Shown here: one piece after another, positions 11,416-35,000 of the stretch
Layout of the letters: the number at the start of each line of letters is the position of its first letter
Position numbering within the stretch: the stretch's first letter is position 1
Assembly (NCBI GenBank): GCA_008711295.1
Contig: VUYV01000331.1
Location: 402,499 to 466,498 of the forward strand
Source: Anarhynchus alexandrinus
Lineage: Eukaryota > Chordata > Aves > Charadriiformes > Charadriidae
DNA length: 64,000 bases
Reading direction: 5' to 3'
Program-made: the position numbers and the translations under genes
The notes under the pieces: model-generated
What the model was told of the DNA's origin: nothing
The model's input: only the letters and a program-made list of their open reading frames with translations
Databases searched by the model: none

Positions 11416-11602
11416 GTGACCTTGAATGGGTCTCCTAATGACCTCTTGTGAAGCCTCAGGAAAGCATTTTTTTTTTGTAAGAAAGCAGTCAGAATTTGTT
11501 AAGTGTACCCATTGTTTCTGTACGTATGGTCTAGCCAGCACATGCAGTGGACGCATGCAACAGGCACGACCTCTTTGTTATCTGAAATTTTGATTTTATA
11601 AA

Positions 11603-11608
11603 AATAAA
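11603..11608 (+). promoter_or_regulatory. AUNIP: AUNIP poly(A) signal
   Basis: AATAAA about 190 bases after the stop. A second AATAAA at 12543-12548 could serve a longer 3' UTR. Confidence 0.65.
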
Positions 11609-14092
11609 ACTTTGAAGGCATATGTTTATAATGGTTTGACTGTTTCAATCATAATTACAGCCCGTGTGTGGCTAAGGCCTGGCTTTGGGACTGCCTGGGG
11701 CTGATGTGTGTCGTGGTTCTGGTCAGCCTCAAAGTCCGCATGGCTGTATTTCTCGGGATCCTGAAGTCCAAATTTAAAGGTTTTCTAGGCTCAGCTCAGG
11801 AACCACACCGGCTGCTTCACCTTAGCGGCCTCGAGGAAGCACTCGGCTCAGCTGCATTCTGCTTAGCTGCGGACTGCGGTTGCGCCAGCCCCTTTTTGTG
11901 ACAGCTGGCGTGTGTGGCAGCAAGGGGAGGTTCATGTTTTTCAGCTTGTGTGTCTGGAGCTGTGAAAGCTGCGCCTCTGCTAGCTGCGGGTGGGATCACG
12001 GCACTTAACTGCTGTTGCCAGCCTTACCAGAGGTTTAAAGCAAGAAAGACTGTGACAAAGAGGAGGGATCGTCACAGCGCGTCTGTTCTGGGTGAGTCTG
12101 AACTGCAATCCTGACACTGGACTCGCAGCTCTTTCACAGGCGGGGACACACCAGGCTGGAGTGGGCTGTGCCCTCAGGCTGAGTGTCTCAGTGTGGCCCT
12201 GCTGAGGCGAAGAGCAGAGCAGTGGCGCTGTGGGCTGCACTGACGGCCGTCAGTAGTGGTTTATCTGCGTGTGGCAGCTGCCATGTCTCACCGACAGCGG
12301 CGGTGCTTCCTGTACACTGCTTGTAGGGCTTGTTCAACAAAACCCCCTGCTTTGGATAGCAGCATTTTGGATGGGTGTGCTTTAGATTGTGTCTGGATCT
12401 GTCCCTGAAGGGCAGGGACCAGCTGCTCAAAAACCCCAGGGGTCACGCGCAGCAGAGGCCATCTGTGACCACAATCACACTCCAGAACAACAGCCTCCTT
12501 TGTCAGAAGCAACCGCCCAGTTTTTTATGTTTGTTTTTTTTTAATAAAGTGTGGAGTATGTCTTTAACACTGCAGGTGTTGCCATTTAAGCTATCTTTAC
12601 TTTCAGTACAACAGACCAAACTGGATTTACACCATAGCCCAGAAGTTAACTGCTCTGATACACACCTACATGGAGCCTGCACATGGAGCACGTTCCCAGG
12701 AACAGGGACTCTTGGTTACAGCTCCGCCTTCTCCTTAGGCAGGTGTATTCCCACCAAATCATTACACAGTGGAGCCTTATTGGGACAGAGGGAGAATGAT
12801 CGTATCCTCCAGGGGCTCTTGGTGTGCATCTGAGGGGGGGGGGAAACTGTAGCAACTGCCTATAAAGCTGATTAAGTCATAAAGGCTATTTCTGCTCCCA
12901 CCCACTGGGTGGCCAGAGACAACACAAGCACCTCTTCTCTCACTTTTAAGGTGGGGATGATGGTTTAATTTTTCAAGGGCTGAGGCCCCAGTGGATTAGG
13001 AGAATCTTTGGCATCTGAGTACATCCATCTGCAGCACCACCACCCAACACCTCCACGCAGCAGCTGAAATTCCACACCCCCCCAACCTCTCTGTGATACA
13101 GGCACTGCTGCTGACATGTGTGGACACCTGCGCGTTAATAATATCAAGGACAACCACTGTCTTATTAAGGCTCCATTTTATATAAAGGAAAAAAAATCAT
13201 AGTTTAAATACAGCCATGAGGAACATTGCAAAGAATGTGTAGCTGAAGGAAACCTCCTCCTCAGTGAGAACTGTAGCCACATACAATGCCAAGTTCCTTC
13301 TTCCCTTTTCTCAGATGACAGCTCTTGTGGTGGGTGCTCGGTTCTTAGCATTGGTGGTTCAATAAATAGATCTTTTGAATGCTAAATAAAATACATTATC
13401 TGAATACAAGGACTATTAATGAAACATTACATTACTGGCAAGAAATTAAGGCCATTCTGTCATGCAACTGTGGGGATAATTTGTGAGTTAAGAAAGACAA
13501 AGGGTATCCTAAAACCAGCCAACATCCCGCAGGCGCGAGCAAGTGGTTTGATCATCGACTGCCGTCGGGTCAGGCAGAGTTAGCGGGAAGACGTCTTTTA
13601 CCACTGTGGTTCAACAACCTCCCGAACACTGAAAACGTGCAAGGGTTCATTAGCTTATTCTCAGGAGCTCTGTACCATACTCAGAACAGAGAAAGAACTG
13701 GATGTTTGACACCCATTTACACTGGAAATGGTAACTAGTTGTATTGTAACAAGGCCCTTATAAGTTAATGCTTAATTTGAACTTAAGGAAAATTGTAGGT
13801 AGAAAGAACGTCATCCAGCAACACTCATTGCACTCTTCAGAAGATCCTTATCAATAATCAACATCAAAATACAGGTGGAAAAGAATTTCCATCTTCTTAA
13901 AAAGTTTGTTCTTAAATATAACAATACATGGAAAACACATCAAATCCATAGGGTCTTTCCTAAGTAAGTGTCCGATGCAGAAACCATTTCTAATTAAAAG
14001 AGGCAAAAGGCTCAATCCTTAGGAAGGCAGCTACTGTGGAGAAAATTTTGGGAGCATAACACTTTTGCTTACAGAGTTTAATGACAGTAACA
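11609..14092. other. Convergent 3' region of AUNIP and MTFR1L
   Basis: The two genes point at each other here. On the - strand an ATTAAA at 12964-12969 (TTTAAT on +) is the best candidate for the MTFR1L 3' end, giving a 3' UTR of about 1.1 kb. A G run lies at about 12833-12843. There is no supported coding exon. Confidence 0.6.
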
Positions 14093-25510
<11,418 letters not shown>

Positions 25511-26190
25511 CTCCGGCTCTGGCGGCGGCCGCCGGGGCGGTCTCAGCGCTGGGTGCTACGGCTCCCGCGGGCGCGGACCGGGCTCATCTTACCCCGCTCC
25601 CCGCCGCGCCGGCGCTTCTCACTGGAAGACAGAAGTGACCCGCTGCAGGCCCTGCCCGGGGCTCCCGCTGCGCCGGCCCACACGGAGCCCCCCGGGGACG
25701 GCCCGAGCCTTCCCTCCCCCCCGCCGGGGGCAGCAACCACCCCCCGTCCCTCGGCCGGTGCCCGCCCCGCTCCCTCCGCTCCGGGGCCCCGCCGGTACCT
25801 GAGGGGCGGCGGCGCAGCTCAACCCCGCTCCCGGCCCCTCCGCCGCCATCACCCGGAAGTAGAACCCGCCCCCCGCACTTCCGGCGCCTCCCGCGCATGC
25901 GCCGTTACGGGGGCGGAGGGGCGTAATGGCGACCGAGGCCCCGCTGCCAGGGACCGGCCGTCCCCTGCTCGCCCCTCTCCCACCTCCCCGCTCCCCCAAA
26001 CCCGGCCCGGCCGCCCGCCACCCCCGCCCGCCCCGGAGGAGGCAATGACTGCAGGAGGCGGAGGGTGGTGGGATGGGTTTAACAAGCGCAGCTACAGCCG
26101 GGGCCCGACGGCCCCTCCCGCCGACCGGCACCGAACCGCGCGGGGCCGCTCCCCCCCCCGGAGCCTCGCTGGCGGACATCGGCTCTGACC

Positions 26191-28829
26191 CGCCGTGGGT
26201 TTCAGATCAGAGCGTCACGAAGCACAGGAGGTGGGGAGAAGCAGCTCCTCCTCCTCCCACCCCACCCCGAGGTACCACAAACCTATCGGAAAAAAACCTT
26301 AGTTAAGTTTACAAATAGGAGACAAAAAAGCTTGGCACGTATTGATAAAAGCCTCAGGCAAGAGCTTCTGTCCGGAGCCCACCCCCGGCAGCGAGAGATC
26401 AACTAGGGAGGTTGGTAGTTAATGGGTTAACAGAGGGACACAGCGGAGTCCCCATGGGACCCCCAGACTGCCCAGGGGCGGCTCCGGGCAGGGCTGCGAG
26501 AGCCCGGCGTTTCACGAGGGGAAAACCAAAGCACTTCCAGGGATCCCCAAGGCCTCCTGCGAGCCCGGGCTGGCCACGGGCCCTGCTCGCACGCAGGACT
26601 GTCGCAGGCACCGTCTCTGCCAGGCAGATCTGCGGCTGCAGGATCAAAGGTGTGACACTGCCCCTTGGAACTCCCGACATCGGCACCGCAGGAGGCAGAG
26701 GGGCTGCCCTGGTCCCGCAGAACTGCTGCCGAGCCTGTTTTTCCGAGCCTTGAAAGGCAAAAGGAATCCCTGCCTGCTCAGCCACTGCCCTCTCCGGCCT
26801 CTTCTGCTGCAAAACCGGTGGGAAGAACAAATTGAATGAACTCTCCACCTGAGCACAACTGACCGACACCACTCCCAAGACTGAAGCCCCTGAAGGAGGG
26901 GCTCAGGAAAGGTGCAACAAAAATATCCCAGGTGAAGCTTTGTAAATGCCAGAAGGGCAAATGTACACTGCAGCTGTGCCTCCCACACAGCCGGGGGGAG
27001 GCAGGCACTCGGTCTCCGCTGCTGCTCTCTGCTTGGGGCAAAGTCCCCTGAAGGGACAAGACCTCTGGTGCGACAGGAGCTCGGTCTCTAACGCTGCCTG
27101 GAGGCTTTGGCACTTTGCGCAGCCAAAAGCGCTGCCAGATCCAAGGCCGTCATTACTGCAGGCCCCTCGGAGTGCTAGAAAAGTGCAGAGCTAATGCATA
27201 GTTATAAAGCCGATACTGAGAAACATCCCAGGGGTAATTAATCTCACTAGAGCAATTAGTGAAGCTACACTGGTTCCGCCCAGAGGTCCGTCTAAGCTCC
27301 GTCTCCAGCCGTGGATACAGACAGGAGGGCTGGGGCAGGGCAGGGACAGGGTGATCACCACCCCTGGGTTCCTACCAGGTCCTGGAGCCCAGGAATGAAA
27401 ACACCCCTTCCAAAATAAACATTCCCTCCACCCCCCATTTGATTTGGTCCAACAAAATTGTGCTTCAGAGAGCAGAAAAAGCATCAACAGCCATGGCTGT
27501 TTGCAGCCACTTACTGACGATGCTTTGTCTCCTCACCTATCTACAGGAATATGCTTTAAAACCTGTTTCATTTAACCTTTCCTTCTCCAAATTGCACTCA
27601 CTCTGTAGCCACGCATTGGTACAGAGTAGGAGCAACTGCTCAGGGTGGTTACAGATAAGACAATGGCATTCTGTCTGAACTATTTCTTTGGAAATATCTC
27701 CTGAAAATTTCTTTTAGTACTGCTGGCTTTTAAAACTGCTTAGTTCTCAGCCAGTTCCTGCTCTCAGGGCAACGCTGAATCTCCTGTTCCCAAAGGGAAC
27801 CTCATCGTGGTTCATCATTCAGCGTGACTTGGAAGCTCAAAGCAAACAAGGACGGAGCATTTCACCGACTCTGAGGAGACACTGCGAGAACAAAGCTCTC
27901 AAAGCCGGTGGGGTGGGAGCGACCCTGGGCTGAACGGGGTGGGGGCCCGGAGTGCACGTGCTGCACTGGTGGAGCTAACAGGGGCTCTGGCCCCTAATCC
28001 CCTGAGTTAATCCATGCCTGACGTGTCTCAGCACCACCGTACCTCTAAAGCCCTCGTCTCCATTCCTAATTTCACTCTGTCAACCTCAGCACCTCCCTAA
28101 GATGCAAAGAACCTGAATCAGCGAGACCGCTTTCCCACCACGTCGCGCAAGGTGCGGGGAGGAGGCTACTCCAGAGCTCCAGCCGCCACAGTTTGAACCT
28201 CCTACTTTCCTGTCTACGCTTTACGCAGTCTCGTTATGCCATTGCTGTCAATAAACACCGTGGTGAAGAGCTGGCCAAGCCACAGGGCAGCTTACAGCTC
28301 CGAGCTGCCACTGGTGATGAGGTGGGGAGGACACCGGCTACCAGGAGGGAGCTTCCCACCTGCACTGGATTCTGTGCCTTCGCCCGCAGGGCACAGGCGC
28401 TCACTACGAGTGTTCGGTCCTAATGGCAATGCTGTTCTCCGTGATTCGACACACAGTCCAGTCCTTGAGATCAGAGGGTTCCAGGTGACGCTTGGTATAG
28501 CTGTTACATGAGTTTCACCACAGAGTCTGAAGAGGAGCTGGAAAAGCACTGGGGTGGGTGGCAAACCAAGGCGTATGCACCGAGAATGTTTATAGATTCA
28601 AGTATTTTCACTCCTGTAAAAATTTGCCTGAACTCAAAAGGGCAGGTTATGTAAACTGGTATCACTTGAAACTTAGCCTCAAACCAACATCCAGAGCAAA
28701 GCCCCAGGCCTGGGACTGTCTGCATCTTAACATTAACGTCTGGCATGGAGATGAGGAAGAATTTCTGTAATCAAAATAGAACTCTGAAGTCTTTGGCCAT
28801 CTCTGTGGGGCATTCGGGTGCCTTTGTTT
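26191..28829 (-). other. SELENON: SELENON 3' UTR and spacer to MTFR1L
   Basis: Reading on the - strand, this follows the SELENON stop codon. Selenoprotein translation needs a SECIS element in the 3' UTR, so one is expected here, but I could not place one by eye with the core ATGA...AA...GA arrangement. No canonical AATAAA is seen on the - strand between 26191 and 28829. A long imperfect hairpin lies at 27772-27825. Confidence 0.6.
27772..27825 (-). repeat. Long hairpin in the SELENON 3' flank
   Basis: A 9-bp outer stem (ACGCTGAAT with ATTCAGCGT) and a 6-bp inner stem (GTTCCC with GGGAAC, loop TTT) are separated by an asymmetric 16/5-base internal loop. The 5' loop contains TGATGA. It lacks the apical AA and the long helix II of a proper SECIS. 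Confidence 0.6.
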
Positions 28830-29000
28830 TTAGGTCTGCAGGTACGGTTTTGCTCTTTGCAGTCCTTCCTTCAGGAACTGGAGGTAAGTTGCAGTTGAAG
28901 GGTCTTCAAAATTGGTTGAGAAACTAAAGATGCTACTTTCAACATCTTCAGGCTTCATAGAAGTAATATCCAGGAAGTAGTTGGCATTGATATGGTGAAT
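28830..29000 (-). CDS. SELENON: SELENON exon 12, terminal
   Basis: Encodes residues 476-531: [19 protein letters not shown], then [20 protein letters not shown] and the C-terminus PYLQT with TAA. Acceptor ctttcccag. Confidence 0.97.
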   Translation of the reverse strand: MHHINANYFLDITSMKPEDVESSIFSFSTNFEDPSTATYLQFLKEGLQRAKPYLQT

Positions 29001-32000
29001 CTGGGAAAGAAAACAGATGAGGAGAGGAGACTTTAAAGGCCAGAACAATTCCCCAACCACTGCCTTGGCCTCTCGCCAGGACATAGGTGACAAGACTGTA
29101 ACAACTCTTAAAGAATCTCTAACACTTTGTGAATGCTAATTCAGCATCCAGGATTCAGGTTTGAATTTTACAATCAGAGTAAGATGTGTGAAAGAAAACG
29201 GTCTGTTTTTTCCCCCCCAAGAGTGCTGACCCCTCACTTGGGATAAGAAGAAGATGAAGGCGATTTGGGAAAAATCACACAGGCATAAAACCTAGCTCTG
29301 AGCAAGGGCTGGGGAGATGGCATGCTGACTGCTGGGGTGTGTGCTCTCAGCCCAGCAGAGCTGCAAAACCAGCTTCAAACCTGAACTTCAAATGCCTCTG
29401 CGCTTTCTGCTCCCCCATGGAGGTGGGAAAGCAGGACATGCAGCCACTGACCACAGCAACCTCAATGGCCTGAGCTGAAGCCACCCACCAGCCCACAGCC
29501 TCGTCTGGAGGGGAGCCAGCAAGGAGTCACTGCGTGTGTTACTAACTAATAGCTGTAAGTGTGGGGCACGATCAGATTAGCCCTGGCAGGATCCTCCACC
29601 GCAGACGGCCCAGCCGCTGACACACAGCAAAGCGCCGCACTGTCAAGTGTCAGGAACCGTTGTCGTTCTTCAAATCCAAGGCAGGGGGGTTGTACGGGGG
29701 AACAGCAGCGCTGAAGTGTGCAGACTTGCTAATGGCTGATCTGCTGTGACAAACGTGGGGAACGAGGAGAAAGATAAATGTGCTAGAAGGTGCTGATAAG
29801 GAGAGATTTTCTCCAAAGCATGAGCACAAGGGACAATGGGTGCAGGAAACAAGCTACAATGGCTTCCCAAAGGTCACTGACTCCAACCAGGGATGATGAG
29901 GAAACACAGGCAGACATTTGGTTCAAGTCTGATTGTTTCCCCCCCAGCCCAGAGCTGCTGTTGTTCTGTCTCTTGAATAAAGAGACATTTGTTTCAGATT
30001 TCTTGGTAGAGCTGCTGTGTGCCTGCTACAGCATCCCTGAGAGCACAGCACCAGGAGGGCCTACGGCCCCACAAAGGCTCGGGAAGCCAGGGAATGGCTG
30101 GGGGAGCGGACACTCACTTCAGGGTCTGAGGACGACCCTGAAAAGAACACCTTCTGATGGGAAGAGCCAAGCCCAGCTAAAGGGGTAACGAACGTACCAC
30201 CGTGCCATTGGGGAGGCAGATGATCATCTCCACAGGGAAGTTGTATTTCTCCAGGTGCAGGTCAGCCAGCTTGCTGTAGAACTCATTCTCTCTGTTGGTC
30301 TGTAAGAAGACCCCAAAGAAACATGTTTTCACACACCAAAACTAGCAGAACAGTGCAGGAGGAGTACACTGAACACAGGAGGTGTTTTTGGCAGACCGAA
30401 AGGCTGCTCTGCAGCATGGTAGTAACTGGCTCCATTCTCACCATCTGCTTTACTATTCCACTTCAGTCAGTCTCCCCCTCACTTTTCAGCTGCAGATTTT
30501 CTCCCCATACAATAAAATCACCCCATCACTGGCAGTTCCCAGACACACCAACAGCCCGATCCCAGCTTGTCCCAGAGTCTCCAGCTCCGTGACTGACCCC
30601 ATCTGACAGCACAGGCCCAGGGACAGGCTGATAAGTGGGGAAAGGTGAAATCGGGAGACTCAGGGTTCAGACAGTATTTGGTTGCTCCCTGGGTTACAGA
30701 GAAGTCAGTTTGTTGATGGCACAAATGGCCTTGGGCAGGGCTATCTCACAGTGAAGCATCTGGTTTAGCTTTTAATATTGATACCATGACAGCGAAGGGG
30801 GTCATTGTGCCATTTTTGTAGCCTGCCTCCATCTGGTGTTTGCTTGGCCCCTGCGATCGCTAGGACACAGACGGTTTGGAAACAAAATCCCCCACTGGCA
30901 GAGGTGTGAGCTCCCCCCTCCTGCTGGCACCCCCGTGCCAAGCACCGTCTGCGTTCACCAGCACCAAATGCGAAAGAAGACAGAGGTGGCTGCAACACTC
31001 ACCTGCAGCTCTTCCAGCTCTTTCACCAGCGACCAGCTGCTAATGAAGCTCTCGTTCAGCAGGGCGAGGATGGGCGAACTTTCCAGGACAGTCTCCCGGA
31101 GAGTTCGCCCCGAACCTGACATGGGAGGAGAGGCAGACAGTGGTTTGCTGTGTTTCCTGAGATGACTGTTGCCATGTTTGATGCCACCGCTCTGGTTGCT
31201 GCAGCAGCTGGATCAGGCTCCCCCTAGCCCAGCCCATTGTCTTTTTTCTCCTTTGTTGGCAGTTTTCCACAGCTTATTGTTTCCCGTGTGTGCTGCTGGC
31301 AGAGAAGACTCACCAGAGCAGACCCCAGCCACTTGCAAGGCCACAGAAAGACCAGGAGGTCCTTGCATGCCATGGAGGCTGACTGATTTGGTGCATTTGG
31401 GAAAGGATCAGGCCCTGCGGATCCACCCTGAATGCCTCTTGCTGTTTATGCTGAGCAGTGCTCATACATGCTGGAGAGTTTTTAAGGGCAGATAGGACTA
31501 AAGATACCTGCCCCGCTCCCACCCATCATGCCTGCTCTATGTGGCATGCAAGTTCTTAGGCGTGAGGGGTGGAAACAGCTACACATGAGGACAACCCCAA
31601 GCCCACATCTGGCTCTGGCTTCTGCTGTGCAGGTGCCAGGGACAAAGCAGAGAGCAGTGTCCCTTTCACCCTGCAGATGCTGGCTCTGAACTAGACCTGT
31701 GCTTCCCCCTCGACAAAGGCACTTGAATTAGCAGGTTGGTCTAGGGCTTATCTCAATAGATCTGATCCTGCTACTGGGGACCTAAGCTCTGCTCAGTAAT
31801 TCCCCACTTCCAGCTCCTTTCTATTCAGCATCTTCAGTACCAAAACAAGTAACACAATATTTACTGCTGGCATCAGACCAGCTCCCTGACCCCAGCCACT
31901 CTCACAGCCTGAAGAACACGCATCATTCCTCCAGCCATGCTGGGAATATCCTCACCTCAGCAGGACTGGTCGTCCAGGGCACCCCACAGCAGGATCGAGT

Positions 32001-35000
32001 GCACCAGCTTCTTTTCTGCTTTTGCTCTCTCAAAAGCTTGTGTGAAGGGAAGATAGGACACCTGGAGACAGAGAGACAGCTTGAGAAATAGACACATGAC
32101 GGCCCATCTCAAATACGAGCAGGACCTGAAGGAACCAGACCTGCCACATGCCACAGGTGACACACACAGAGTTTAATCTGCAGTAGATCCTGCAGATTAA
32201 AGCAAATGACAACTGTGCTGCTCTCCCCAGGGACAACTTCATCTCCTGGTGAGATTGTAGCGAGCCCCTCCCAGCATGCGGGCTGTTACCGGCACCTGCA
32301 GAGCTCCACCTTTACACACTGCAGAGAGCATCCACACAACTGCGGGCAGACTGTCTGCAAACATACCTCAGCAGCCTGGGAAATCTGGTCTTGAGATATT
32401 TGTTACAAATCCTCACTGAAACAGCCTAAAAACTGGCTGCGAGGGACCCTGCACAGAGATTGTTCCAATCGCTCAAATGAAGGGAACTTTATTAACATTT
32501 TGGCAGCTCTAAGGGACATTTGTAAGCTCAGGCACAAGGAGGCAGCCATTGCAACGTGTCCCTTCAGCCAAGGAAGCAGTGACAGGCAGTAGCCATCTGC
32601 TCCACAGGCTACTGGCATGTTAAATAGTTTGGGTCACCCAATGCTATAAATTTGTGTCTCACTGCGGGATGCAGAGGCACAGGCGGATTGTGTGTTTTCT
32701 GCTGATAAGGAAAGCTTGGTCCAAAGGTAGCTGAACGTTGCAAAAGTAACGCCAGAGGAAAACCATTTGTAAGCAGCGCGATTACCTGCCTCGCTCAGAA
32801 ATCGTGTCGGCAGCTACTGATAAGAGGAAGGAAGGATGAGCCTACATTTACAATACAAGCCTGGGACACATGACATCTAGGCTTTGCTCCTGCCTGCGCT
32901 GCTGTGCAACCCCAAACGGCCTTTCAGAGATGCTGTACTCCCTCATCTGGGAACTGGAAGTCCATCAAGCCACCCACGCAGCGCCTGGGAGGCACACGCT
33001 GAGCTGGGAGACCCTCACACTATTCTGAATGCTGATCAGGTTGTGGCCTCCAGTTTCTGCTGGTCCTCGAGGTGACTGGACATCTCAGTGAAGATGATCT
33101 GCCCCAAATAAACACGCCAAGGAAGAACCTGGCCCCTTCCTCACCTTCTTAAATGGATACATTGCCACTTCCAGCTTCCGGGCTGCCTCTTCCCAGGGGA
33201 TTTCCTGCTGCCAGGTTATCTCTTCAAACACAAACTGGATGGGCTCCCCCGAGGGATCCCTGCTGTCAATCACATTTCCGTTCTCGTCATGGATCACAGA
33301 GGGGATTGAAGGCCCTGTTGATTCCAGCTCCATCTGCAGGAGAACAGGCTGAGAGTTGAGCACTGCAGATATCCCACTCCCATTTTTTCTGTACTCCAGG
33401 ACGGGATAAAGATGCAAAATAAGACTGTGCAGCTTCTAATGAAGATACAGCTTGATCTATTCTCTTCTGGAGCTGCACTTTACCAGTTGCAGATGTGTTT
33501 TACTGAGGAATAGCAGGAAAGCAACTTCATTTCCTTCAGTTATTGTCTGACTGTGCTTGCTAGATTGGGAATGCATGAGACCTTTTCACTCCGTGTTCCC
33601 ACCATCCCAGTGGAGTTTTTTGACTGTGGGACACCAGATCCTTAAAACCACTGGGATCTGCAGGGCTAGTTTGAAGCTCTTGTTCATACCGCCAGCACAG
33701 CCCTTACACAGCCCGTGGCTAGCCACAAGAGGGAGCAACAGGGAAAGCTGTTCAGGAGCTCCCCAGCAGTTCAGTGTCGTGGTATTTCTGAAATTATTTT
33801 GGCTTTTGGCAATTAAAAAGAAACATGGATCTAGTTTAGGAGAAAACGTGACTGTTAAATTAAGGCATTCAACATCCTGACTTATGTTTCCTGTCCCAAG
33901 AGCTGCGCTTACCACAAAATAGAGGAATAACCTCATGCAGTTTCTAAATTCAGACACGCTGCTGTTCATACACCCCTCTGGGCTCAGGGCCTGGGTTCGG
34001 CTCCTATTCTTCCCCCCCCGCCTGTCAGACAACTTTTTAAAAATGGAAAAAGTCACATGACTCCAGGAGCTTAGGATTCAAGCCACACAGAGGGAAAAAA
34101 TAAAATATCACAAGAACTGGCAATAGGGAGCCATATTGCTGCAGAGGACATACACAGATCATCAAAGATTATATTGTTATATTGAAATGTTCAAGAGAAA
34201 TGTCTGAAGAACAGGGTTATACAGCTTAGGGACATGGCAGCAGAAATCCCTGCTGGGATGCTGCACGCACACAGAGGGCTGAGAGTGACTACAGACCTGA
34301 GGCAGGTAACCGATATCCACTTCCATGTTGCTGCTTTCACTCGCCCCATACAGCCACTCCATATCAACGTTCAGAGACCTGCAAGGTGAACCCGATATGT
34401 TCAGAGTAATCCAAGGCTAAAGCTCTGTATGGGAAACCCCAAAGAAATGAGAACATCCAATGCTCCTCTTGCAGGGTCAGCACGGAAGTCCAGAGCCTCT
34501 GGCTCCTTGGAGATGACTGTGCTCCCTGCACGAGACCAGCAACCCAGATCCCTGCTGGATCAGGGCCCAGGCACCCGCCCAGCACTCTGGGCAAATGTGC
34601 TCACACCTTTGAGTACTGTCAAAGTATGGAAGAGAGAGGTGTCTTTGCTCTCCCTTCCTTCCCACCACTTAACTTGCACATTCTGATCCTGCTGAACTTT
34701 TAAAAGCGTTTTTTTGGAAGCGAAAAGCTTTTGTAAGGACTTGCTGGCAGAGCCGTGTGTGTCTGCTTGCTGTAACAAATGTGCTGACAGAGCCATAGGG
34801 ATTGAGTCGCCAGGGTAATGTTATAATAGAATTTTCACTCCAGCCGTCATGGGCAAAGAGATTTGAAGCTTCTTTCCCCTGAAACGCTTCCAGCTGCTTT
34901 CCAGAGAGCACGAATGAGCTAGTGCAAAGCTATGCACACAAAGCCTTAACCTGTGAAACACCAAGCAAAAAATACGCTGAAGCAAGAGCATCAGGCTTTG

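Noticed and set aside
12375..12833. 152-codon frame between AUNIP and MTFR1L
   Set aside because: Composition is not protein-like, there is no family match, and it lies in the 3' UTR/intergenic zone.
25553..26188. 211- and 186-codon open frames on opposite strands
   Set aside because: GC-rich MTFR1L CpG island; low-complexity Pro/Arg/Ala translations with no family resemblance.
27772..27825. Hairpin as the SELENON SECIS
   Set aside because: Helix II is too short and the apical loop is TTT without the conserved AA.
31957..32163. SELENON exon 9 as a terminal exon ending in TGA
   Set aside because: The TGA is in the conserved Ser-Cys-Sec-Gly motif, and three further in-phase exons match the family.
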